Source: JBNJEL01 sp051745835 | GTDB lineage: Bacteria > Bacillota > Halanaerobiia > Halobacteroidales > Acetohalobiaceae | NCBI GenBank assembly: GCA_051745835.1 | Contig: JBNJEL010000004.1 | Location: 1 to 37,995 of the forward strand | Length of the DNA stretch: 37,995 bases | Reading direction: 5' to 3' | In this document: positions 30,982-37,995 of the stretch, in pieces | Numbering within the stretch: the first letter of the stretch is position 1 | Layout of the letters: every line of letters starts with the position of its first letter | Position numbers and translations under genes: made by a program | The notes under the pieces: model-generated | Told to the model about the DNA's origin: nothing | What the model saw: only the letters and a program-made list of their open reading frames with translations | Databases searched by the model: none

Positions 30982-33075
30982 ATGTCAGAAGAAGCTTTAC
31001 TACAGGTATTTATCGAGGAAGCTGATGAGATCTTAGCTGATTTAGAGACTGATTTATTAGAGTTAGAAGCTAATCCGCATGATCGAGATTTAGTCAATCA
31101 GATCTTTCGTGCACTGCATACACTAAAGGGAAGTGCTGGCTTAACAGGTCTAACAGAGATAGCTGATTTTGTACATCATGCTGAAGATTTATTAGATCGA
31201 GTGCGTAATGATAAGTTAGAGATTAATTCTGAGATTATTAGTCTACTATTAGAGGTACGTGATTTTTTAGAAGATATGGTTTCAGGAATTACCAGAGAAG
31301 ACTTTACGATCAATCAAGCTAAGTTAGAAGAGTTAAGCGGTTCGTTAAAGTACTTCTTAGATTCTGATTCGACAGCTGAGGTAGATACTGTCCCAACTAA
31401 AGATAGATCAGCCTCAGCTGCAGGCGAAGAGGTCTACCGGGTTAGATTAGAGTTTAATACTGAATTATTTGCTACAGGTACTGATCCTTTAATGTTGTTA
31501 GAGGAATTAGCAGAGTTAGGGGAGATTATTGATAGTAATATTAATTTAACGCGTATTCCTGAGGTCTATGATTTAGATCCTGAAGAGTGCCATCTAACTA
31601 TTACACTCTTAGTTAAGACGGAAAGATCAGTTGAAGAATTAGAAGATATTTTTGTCTTTATTGAGTTTGATAATGAAGTAGAGATAGATCGAGTAACAGA
31701 GAATTTTAATGAAGATCTTGACCTCTCTTTAGCTGATAAATTAACCGGTGAAATTTTGGTGGAGCGGGGAATTGTAGCAGAAGAGGATATTGAAGATGCT
31801 CTAGAACATCAAAAGAAGCTAGGTCAATTTTTAGAAGAGAGTGGCAAAGTTTCCCAACAGCAGGTGGAGAAGGTAGTTAAGGAGCAGAAGAAGAGTCGCA
31901 AAGTTAAAGAGAAGAGTACAATTAAGGTCGATGCTGATAAGTTAGAGAGCTTGATGAATTCGATGTCTGAGTTAGTAATTAGCCAAGCTAAAGTAAGAGA
32001 GCTGGTGACTAATCGGATGGATGATACCAATATTGAGATGATGAATGCTCTTGATGAGGTGGCAAAGAAGATTCGCTCGCTCCAAGAAGATGTAATGAAG
32101 ACGCGAATGATTCCGGTTGGTAATACTTTCTTGCGCTTTAAGCGATTAGTAAGGGATCTGTCCCAAGAAGTAGGTAAAGAGATTGAGCTGCTAATTAAGG
32201 GTAAGGAGACTGAGTTAGATAAGACGGTGATTGAAGAGATTGGTGATCCATTAAAACATATGATTCGTAATTCTATCGACCACGGTATTGAGCTACCGGC
32301 TAAAAGAGAAGCAGCAGATAAGCCACGTCAAGGCAAGATAGAACTAAATGCTTATCACCAAGAAGGTAAGGTGATTATTGAAGTTAGTGATGATGGTCAA
32401 GGTTTAGATAAGGATAAGATCTTAGATAAGGCGGTTGAAAAGTGCATAGTCAAAGAAGATGCCCAATTATCTGACCGTGAAATTTATAATTTAATCTTAG
32501 AGCCGGGTTTTTCTACTTCCCAAGAGATAACTGAAGTATCTGGGCGGGGAGTAGGAATGGATGTAGTTAAGAGTAATATTGAGAAACTGCGTGGTAGTAT
32601 CAATATTTCTAGCACGCCCGGGCAAGGGACTACTTTCAAATTAAAACTTCCTCTAACTCTAGCAATCATTGATGGAATGAAGGTTAAGATTGCTGGTGAG
32701 TACTTTATTATCCCTCTCAACTCTATTGTGGAATTTATCCAACCCCCTAAAGAACACTTAAAAACTATCGAAGGCAAAGGTGAATTAGTTAAAATTAGAG
32801 ATAGGTATATTACTTTAGCTCGACTCTATAAAATTTTGGGATTAGATGCTAATATTACTGATCCTACGGAAGGCATAGTAATTATTGTTCACGATGAGGG
32901 CAATAAACTATGTCTATTAGTAGATGAGATTTTAGGACAGCAGCAGGCTGTTATTAAGAGTTTAGAAGATAATTATACCTATGTAGAAGGAATGTCTGGA
33001 GCAGCAATCTTAGGTGATGGTAATGTGGCTATGATTTTAGATATAGCTACAATTATTAGCATGGCCCAAAGGTAA
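30982..33075 (+). CDS. cheA: Chemotaxis histidine kinase CheA with MshEN/GspE-N-like insertion
   Basis: A 697-residue CheA. The HPt domain (1-105) has RALHTLKGSAGLTGL with phospho-His46. A regulator-binding P2-like domain lies at about 150-245. An unusual segment at 254-306 (LTGEILVERGIVAEEDIEDA, then LGQFLEESGKVSQQQ) resembles the GspE N-terminal/MshEN repeat, in which LGxxLxxxGxI units recur. Then dimerisation (about 312-365), HATPase with MIRNSIDHGIE, DDGQGLD, EPGFSTS and GRGVGMDVV, and a C-terminal CheW-like domain (about 560-690). The ATG follows AGGAGG. It follows the CheY-like gene and precedes cheR. Confidence 0.95.
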   Translation: MSEEALLQVFIEEADEILADLETDLLELEANPHDRDLVNQIFRALHTLKGSAGLTGLTEIADFVHHAEDLLDRVRNDKLEINSEIISLLLEVRDFLEDMVSGITREDFTINQAKLEELSGSLKYFLDSDSTAEVDTVPTKDRSASAAGEEVYRVRLEFNTELFATGTDPLMLLEELAELGEIIDSNINLTRIPEVYDLDPEECHLTITLLVKTERSVEELEDIFVFIEFDNEVEIDRVTENFNEDLDLSLADKLTGEILVERGIVAEEDIEDALEHQKKLGQFLEESGKVSQQQVEKVVKEQKKSRKVKEKSTIKVDADKLESLMNSMSELVISQAKVRELVTNRMDDTNIEMMNALDEVAKKIRSLQEDVMKTRMIPVGNTFLRFKRLVRDLSQEVGKEIELLIKGKETELDKTVIEEIGDPLKHMIRNSIDHGIELPAKREAADKPRQGKIELNAYHQEGKVIIEVSDDGQGLDKDKILDKAVEKCIVKEDAQLSDREIYNLILEPGFSTSQEITEVSGRGVGMDVVKSNIEKLRGSINISSTPGQGTTFKLKLPLTLAIIDGMKVKIAGEYFIIPLNSIVEFIQPPKEHLKTIEGKGELVKIRDRYITLARLYKILGLDANITDPTEGIVIIVHDEGNKLCLLVDEILGQQQAVIKSLEDNYTYVEGMSGAAILGDGNVAMILDIATIISMAQR

Positions 33076-33097
33076 ATAAATTATAGGACTGATGTGA

Positions 33098-33928
33098 ATG
33101 GATTTAAAGATTAATCAACTAAGTGAGAAAATGTTTCAAAAGATAAGTCAACTTGTCTATCAAGAGATTGGAGTTAATCTACCGGCTAAGAAGAAAGCAA
33201 TGGTTAATTCTCGGTTATCTAAGCGAATTCGCAAGTTGGATATCTCTAATTTTGAAGACTATTATCAGTATTTGACTGATAATAAGTCCGAGCTAGTAGA
33301 ATTATTTAATGCGCTAACTACTAATGTTACTCATTTCTTTCGAGAAAAACATCATCTTGAGTTTTTAGAAACAGAGGTCTTTCCTGAAATAAAGCAGAGC
33401 AATAATAAAAAGATTCGTGGCTGGAGTGCTGGATGTTCTAGTGGTGAAGAGCCTTATAGTTTAGCCATTAAATCAGCTGAAAATTTTAATTTAAATAATT
33501 GGGATATTAAGATATTGGCTACTGATATTAATACTGAGGTACTTAAGTTAGCTAGTCAAGGTATCTATCGTCAGCAACGAGTAGATAAAGTCCCGCATAG
33601 GTTGTTAAAGAAGTATTTCCTATTAGGCGAGGGTGATAATCAAGGTCTCTTTAAAGTTAAGAAAGAGCTTAGGGATTTAATCTACTTTAAGAGATCTAAT
33701 CTCAATCAAGCTAACTATCCTATTAAGTCACAGTTAGATTTTATCTTCTGTCGTAATGTATTTATCTATTTTCAAGAGCAGACCCGTCAACAGATAATTA
33801 ATAAGTTCTATCAACATCTTCGTGCGGGAGGCTATCTATTCTTAGGCCATTCGGAATCTATTCGTCCTGATCAGATGCAAGGTAAGTGGAAGTCAGTGGG
33901 TAAGACAACTTATCAAAAAGAAGTCTAG
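33098..33928 (+). CDS. cheR: Chemoreceptor methyltransferase CheR
   Basis: Methylates receptor Glu residues using SAM; 276 residues. The N-terminal helical domain has LTTNVTHFFRE, and the SAM-binding domain GWSAGCSSGEEPYSLAI, ILATDINTEVL, FIFCRNVFIYF and GGYLFLGHSES. The beta-subdomain loop reads LGEGDNQGLFKV, the same length as E. coli RGTGPHEGLVRV as I recall it; that glycine-containing insertion marks CheR enzymes that bind a receptor C-terminal pentapeptide. The MCP downstream ends EFDKF, which fits. The ribosome site is weak (AGGACTGATGTGA). A decayed copy of this gene's last codons follows it. Confidence 0.93.
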   Translation: MDLKINQLSEKMFQKISQLVYQEIGVNLPAKKKAMVNSRLSKRIRKLDISNFEDYYQYLTDNKSELVELFNALTTNVTHFFREKHHLEFLETEVFPEIKQSNNKKIRGWSAGCSSGEEPYSLAIKSAENFNLNNWDIKILATDINTEVLKLASQGIYRQQRVDKVPHRLLKKYFLLGEGDNQGLFKVKKELRDLIYFKRSNLNQANYPIKSQLDFIFCRNVFIYFQEQTRQQIINKFYQHLRAGGYLFLGHSESIRPDQMQGKWKSVGKTTYQKEV

Positions 33929-33977
33929 TATTGTAAGTATATGAGGTAAGTGGAGGTTAGTAAGTTAACTTATCAAA
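33880..33977 (+). repeat. Imperfect direct repeat of the cheR 3' end
   Basis: Copy 1 (33880-33917) lies in the last codons of cheR; copy 2 (33944-33977) lies in the gap before the MCP gene. Both begin AGGTAAGTGGA and end AACTTATCAAA, with a short deletion and a few substitutions between. Copy 2 in the matching frame reads GKWRLVS-stop against GKWKSVG in cheR. Confidence 0.75.
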
Positions 33978-33989
33978 GGGGGGATTAAT

Positions 33990-36038
33990 ATGCTTAAGAA
34001 AATACTTGATTTGAATTTAGGTGTTAAGATAGGCGCTAGTTTCTTAGTTTTAATTCTGATTGGAATAGTAACATCTTATGTAGGTTATAGTGGATTAGAT
34101 GAAGTAAGGTATCAATCTATAATTAGTAATGAAGTAAATGAAATAGTAAGTTTGATGCGTAAGGCCCGATTACAAGAACAGAAGTTTTTAAGTAATCCTA
34201 CTCGTGAGCAGATGGAAGTAGCCCGCCAATCATTAAATCAGGTTAGTGGACAGGCTGAACACGTAATTAGTGAACTTAAAGCTAGTAGTAGTAAGCAAGA
34301 AGTAAGTAATATTAATTCTGTAGTGCATGATTATATAGCAACAGCAGATAAGTATGCTAAGCTGGCTTATCAAGAACAGGATTATAGAAAGAAGTTTGTA
34401 ACTCAAGAGCAGGAGATTGTTGCTCAGGTTGATGCAGTAGTTGAAGCTGTGAGAGAAGAGTTAAAGAATTCTATAGCAACAGATGAGTCAGAGAGTCTAA
34501 TTGATTTAAAAAGAAAGAATTCTATGTATGCTGCTGATCTGATATCTTATATTGATGATATTGGTCATTATGAGCGAGTATTTATAATTAATGCCAATAA
34601 GAATCAACAGCAAGAAGAGCATGTACAGGCAACTATTAAATCTTTCGAGCAAGCAGAGGTTAAATTAAGAGAGTTAGAGTCGGCAGTTGGTCAGCGGAGT
34701 ACAACTAAACAGATTAGAGAAATATTAACTGATTTAGAACAGTGGAGATTAGAATTTAATCAGATTGCTAAGTTGGAAAGTCAGCAGGACCAACAGGTAA
34801 ACATAATGGTTGATTTAGGAGCTAAGATTGCTACTAATACAGAGTCATTAGCTAAGCACTATACAGAAAAGATGATTACAACTGAGCATAGAGCTATTAG
34901 AAATTTATTATTTACTGCTTTAATAGCGGCGATAATTGGGGTTATTTTTGCAGTTTTAATTACGCGAATGATTACAAAACCTATGATAGCTGGAGAAGAG
35001 TATGCTAGGCAGATAGCCGATGGCAACTTTGCTATTGCAGATATTGAGTCGAATAATGATGATGAAATCGGTAGCTTAATCACGGCCTTAAATAATATGA
35101 AGAGTAGATTAAATGAGACTCTATTACAGGCTAAGGATATAGGAGTTAATGTTAATTATGGAGCTAATGAGTTAGCAGAGGGTAATCAGGATTTATCCCA
35201 GCGTACTCAAGAGCAGGCTTCATCTTTAGAGGAGATGGCTGCTACAATGGAAGAGGCAACTACATCTATTCAAGAGGCAGCTAATAATTCTGGGCAGGCC
35301 GATCAGATAGCTAATCAGACAATGGAAGCAGTTCGAGAAGGTTCACAAGTAGTAGATGAAACAAAAGAATCGATGCAAGAGATTACTGCTAGTAGTAAGG
35401 AAATATCAGATATTATTACTACGGTTAATGATATTGCTTTCCAGACTAATCTATTAGCTTTAAATGCAGCAGTAGAGGCAGCTAGAGCCGGTGAACATGG
35501 TAAAGGTTTTGCTGTGGTAGCAGCTGAGGTAAGAAATTTAGCCAGTCGGACCGCTAAATCAGCTACTGAAATTGATGATTTAATTAGCAGTATTATTGGG
35601 CAGATAGAAGAGGGTAATCAGTTAGTAGAAAAGACAGCTCAGTCACTAGAGAAGATTATAGAGAATAGCCGTCAAACCTCCCAGACTATTGCTGAGATAG
35701 CAACTTCAATGGAGGAAAATTCTTCGGCAGCTAATCAGATTCAAGGAGCAGTAGAAGAGTTAGATCAAGTAACCCAACAGAATGCTTCTTTAGTAGAAGA
35801 GATTGCTAGTTCTAGTGAAAACTTAGATGCAGAAGCAGAGAATTTGGCTAATGTAGTAGGGCAGTTTAATTTAGCAGAAGGAAGCAAAGATTATAACTCT
35901 TCTAACTTAGATTTAGATAATCAGATTGATGTAAAAGAGCATAAACTACAATCAGATGGTAATCAGCAAGGGAGTATTGGTAACTTAGAATCAGAAATGG
36001 ATCAAAACTTTGATGCTGATGAGTTTGATAAGTTTTAG
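33990..36038 (+). CDS. Methyl-accepting chemotaxis protein with large helical sensor domain and C-terminal pentapeptide
   Basis: A 682-residue transmembrane receptor. Helix 1 is at about 10-30, followed by an external all-helical domain (about 32-300) with RLQEQKFL and YERVFIINAN, resembling the helical bimodular (HBM) type with moderate certainty. Helix 2 is at about 303-325, then HAMP (about 326-380). The signalling domain contains DLSQRTQEQASSLEE and DIAFQTNLLALNAAVEAARA. By gapless recall-alignment with E. coli Tar/Tsr around the tip it looks like the 36H class. A 50-residue linker ends in EFDKF, matching the aromatic-x-x-aromatic CheR-binding pentapeptide (NWETF in E. coli). The ATG follows GGGGGGATTAAT. 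Confidence 0.93.
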   Translation: MLKKILDLNLGVKIGASFLVLILIGIVTSYVGYSGLDEVRYQSIISNEVNEIVSLMRKARLQEQKFLSNPTREQMEVARQSLNQVSGQAEHVISELKASSSKQEVSNINSVVHDYIATADKYAKLAYQEQDYRKKFVTQEQEIVAQVDAVVEAVREELKNSIATDESESLIDLKRKNSMYAADLISYIDDIGHYERVFIINANKNQQQEEHVQATIKSFEQAEVKLRELESAVGQRSTTKQIREILTDLEQWRLEFNQIAKLESQQDQQVNIMVDLGAKIATNTESLAKHYTEKMITTEHRAIRNLLFTALIAAIIGVIFAVLITRMITKPMIAGEEYARQIADGNFAIADIESNNDDEIGSLITALNNMKSRLNETLLQAKDIGVNVNYGANELAEGNQDLSQRTQEQASSLEEMAATMEEATTSIQEAANNSGQADQIANQTMEAVREGSQVVDETKESMQEITASSKEISDIITTVNDIAFQTNLLALNAAVEAARAGEHGKGFAVVAAEVRNLASRTAKSATEIDDLISSIIGQIEEGNQLVEKTAQSLEKIIENSRQTSQTIAEIATSMEENSSAANQIQGAVEELDQVTQQNASLVEEIASSSENLDAEAENLANVVGQFNLAEGSKDYNSSNLDLDNQIDVKEHKLQSDGNQQGSIGNLESEMDQNFDADEFDKF

Positions 36039-36091
36039 ATTAGTTTAAAGTTTAGGTTAGAAATACTTAATTAGGAAAGGTGGAATAAAAA

Positions 36092-36673
36092 ATGGGAAAA
36101 GAAATGGAGAATGATAATACGGTCAATATCTTAAATCAACAGTTGACTAGCATATCTGCTGAGAATCAATTTTTAACCTTTAAAGTAGTTGATGAAGAAT
36201 ATGGAGTTGATGTTTTAAAGGTGCAAGAAATTATTCGTTATCGTGAACCAACAGCTATGCCTAATGCTCCAGAAGTAATTAGAGGTATGATTAATTTTCG
36301 GGGTGAAGTAATCCCAATCATTGATCTGCGTAAGAAGTTTAGTCTACCTACTTGTGAGTATGATGAATTTACAGTGATTGTTGTTTTGGAAGTTAAGGAT
36401 AAGATTATTGGGGTTATTGTAGATGAGGTATCAGATATGGTTAGTTTCTCGGAAGAGGATATTCAAGCTAATTTAGATTTTGGCTCTCAAGTCGATACTA
36501 GGTTTATTAAAGGAATGGCTCGGTTGGATGAACGACTGATAATCTTACTCTATTTAGAAGAGTTATTATCATTTGAAGAGTTTAGAGCAGTTAGTAAAGT
36601 TACTAAATCTGTTGATACCGAGGAGATTATAGATGATTCTAATCAATCAGATGAAGAGTTAGGTAGTGAATAG
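36092..36673 (+). CDS. cheW: Chemotaxis coupling protein CheW
   Basis: Links receptors to CheA; 193 residues. The CheW core (about 25-165) has FLTFKVVDEEYGVDVLKVQE, then RGMINFRGEVIPIIDLRKKF, VIVDEVSDMV and FIKGMARLDERLIILLYLEEL. The first 24 residues and the acidic last 28 residues (ending DEELGSE) extend beyond the usual 150-residue form. It is located between two MCP genes. RBS: GGAAAGGTGG. Confidence 0.95.
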   Translation: MGKEMENDNTVNILNQQLTSISAENQFLTFKVVDEEYGVDVLKVQEIIRYREPTAMPNAPEVIRGMINFRGEVIPIIDLRKKFSLPTCEYDEFTVIVVLEVKDKIIGVIVDEVSDMVSFSEEDIQANLDFGSQVDTRFIKGMARLDERLIILLYLEELLSFEEFRAVSKVTKSVDTEEIIDDSNQSDEELGSE

Positions 36674-36722
36674 TGAAATTAAGCTATTTATATTCTTTTA
36701 AAAAGGAGTTGATTAGTTAACA

Positions 36723-37995
36723 ATGAACTTAACTTTACGGCAGAAGCTATTAGGTGGTTTTGGAGTAGTATTAGTCTTGATGGTTATTTTAGGTGTCGCT
36801 TCTTTTTATGGTCTAAATAATGTACAAGATGTCAATAAAGAGGTAGAAGATATTTTAGCAGAGCAGACCTTTATTAAACAAGCGGAGATAGATCATCTAC
36901 ACTGGGTGAGTCTATTAGCTGATTCTTTATTGGAAGAGCAGAGATTTAGTGGGGAGTTAAATCATAGAGAATGTGGATTTGGTTCATGGTATTTTAATTT
37001 CTTAAATTCAGAGCGCTTTAAAAATTTGCCGACTCAGATTAGAATGGTTCTTAAAGATATAGAAGGGCCCCACCATCAATTACATGAGTCTGCTAATAAG
37101 ATTAGAAAGATTAAGACTCAATATGGTAGTGATTCTCAACAAGGAAAGAATTTGGCTTTAGAAGTATATCGCCAAGAGACACTCAGTAGTTTAGCTAAGG
37201 TGCGTAGTAGTTTCGATGAGTACCAAGAATATCTTAAATCAGAAAAGAGTAGAGCAATTGCTAAACGAGAGGGCTATGTTAGCCTGATGAAGAGTTCGGG
37301 AACTATCTTAATTATTGTTGCTATTTTAATTGGGTTAGGAGTAGGATTATTAATTAGTAAGCAGATTACAGATTCTGTTTTAGCAGCTAAAGATTTTGCT
37401 CAAAGTATTGCAGCAGGCAGATTGAATATTGATTTATTGGAAGTTAATCTTAATGATGAAATAGGAGATTTGGTTGATGCTTTAAATAATATGCACCAGA
37501 AATTAAATAGTTGTTTATCTCAAGCTAAAGAGATTAGTATTAATGTTAATAATGGAGCTGGTGAGATAGCCAATGGCAATCATGATTTATCTCAGCGTAC
37601 GCAAGAGCAGGCTTCTTCTTTAGAAGAGGTGTCGGCTACAATGGAAGAGACTACTTCTTCGATTCAAGGGGTAGCTAGCAACTCAGAACATGCTGACAAG
37701 ATAGCTGATGAGACAATAGGTGCTGTAGAAGAAGGAGCTCAAGTAGTAGATGAAACGATGGAATCAATGTCAGAGATTACTGCTAGTAGTAATGAGATAG
37801 CTGATATAATTACTACTGTTAATGATATAGCTTTTCAGACTAACTTATTAGCTTTAAATGCAGCAGTAGAAGCAGCTAGAGCCGGTGAACATGGTAAAGG
37901 TTTTGCTGTTGTGGCAGCAGAGGTTAGGAATTTAGCTAGTCGGACTGCTAGATCAGCTGATGAGATAGAGAACTTAATCAGTAATATTATTAAGC
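36723..37995 (+). CDS. Methyl-accepting chemotaxis protein with extracytoplasmic CZB-like zinc-binding domain (3' end beyond window)
   Basis: The first 424 residues of a receptor that runs off the right edge. Helix 1 is at about 10-30 and helix 2 at about 193-211. Between them lies a CZB-type motif: H58 in IDHLHW, C84 in ECGFGSW, and H117 and H121 in GPHHQLHESA. CZB domains bind zinc and some respond to hypochlorous acid through the Cys; they are usually cytoplasmic, whereas here the motif is between the two membrane helices. HAMP and the start of the signalling domain follow (NHDLSQRTQEQASSLEE, FQTNLLALNAAVEAARAGE). The ATG lies 14 bases after AAAAGGAG, a long spacing. The signalling part is nearly identical in DNA to that of the MCP at 33990. 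Confidence 0.9.
   Translation, partial: MNLTLRQKLLGGFGVVLVLMVILGVASFYGLNNVQDVNKEVEDILAEQTFIKQAEIDHLHWVSLLADSLLEEQRFSGELNHRECGFGSWYFNFLNSERFKNLPTQIRMVLKDIEGPHHQLHESANKIRKIKTQYGSDSQQGKNLALEVYRQETLSSLAKVRSSFDEYQEYLKSEKSRAIAKREGYVSLMKSSGTILIIVAILIGLGVGLLISKQITDSVLAAKDFAQSIAAGRLNIDLLEVNLNDEIGDLVDALNNMHQKLNSCLSQAKEISINVNNGAGEIANGNHDLSQRTQEQASSLEEVSATMEETTSSIQGVASNSEHADKIADETIGAVEEGAQVVDETMESMSEITASSNEIADIITTVNDIAFQTNLLALNAAVEAARAGEHGKGFAVVAAEVRNLASRTARSADEIENLISNIIK

Noticed and set aside
32484..32777. Minus-strand reading frame of 97 codons inside cheA
   Set aside because: It is a shadow of the conserved HATPase and CheW-like region of cheA.

Overview
The window comes from a low-GC, spore-forming bacterium of the Firmicutes/Halanaerobiota grade, most likely a halophilic anaerobe of the Halobacteroidaceae/Halanaerobiales type. 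The evidence is AT-rich sequence, frequent TTG and GTG starts, strong AGGAGG ribosome sites, the yunB sporulation gene, the Firmicutes order alaS-ireB-ruvX-DUF1292-mltG, and protein products unusually rich in Asp and Glu. The genus call is inference from gene content, not a database match.

Layout. Positions 1-460 hold the 3' end of a 5S rRNA and four tRNA genes (Gln, Glu, Tyr, Gly), the tail of an rRNA operon, closed by a terminator. Positions 647-5803 are a co-directional DNA and division block, zapA-cvpA-polX-mutS2, ending in a terminator shared with a convergent class A penicillin-binding protein gene (5835-8189, minus). A consensus promoter then drives tyrS, followed by yunB. Positions 10475-18543 hold a PRC-barrel protein, a 47-residue protein, an AI-2E family exporter, alaS, ireB, a large phosphatase-like membrane protein, ruvX, DUF1292 and a DUF4258-like gene. 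Positions 18665-22432 hold mltG, trmR and trhP (wobble uridine modification), a DUF4911-like gene and an ECF transporter S component.

From 22648 to the right edge the window is a signalling island. The first unit has a hybrid histidine kinase, a REC-PP2C-HATPase protein (HsbR/CrsR-like partner-switching regulator), cheD and a phosphorylatable STAS protein. After a terminator, the second unit has a 612-residue soluble receptor-like coiled-coil protein, a second STAS protein lacking the phosphorylatable Ser, a CheY-like regulator, cheA, cheR, an MCP, cheW and a second MCP cut by the edge. This looks like a chemosensory pathway joined to a Ser/Thr partner switch.

Most notable: (1) the partner-switch plus chemosensory architecture, including a receptor-like protein carrying a CheZ-like QDxxxQ motif and sharing an LTLF tail with CheD; (2) a PolX in which all three polymerase carboxylate positions appear changed while the PHP nuclease site is intact; (3) an MCP with a CZB zinc-binding motif between its two membrane helices; (4) hairpins that bury the ribosome binding sites of yunB and the DUF4258-like gene; (5) an AI-2E exporter with no usable ATG, GTG or TTG start; (6) a decayed second copy of the cheR 3' end. 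No CRISPR array, insertion sequence or prophage was seen.
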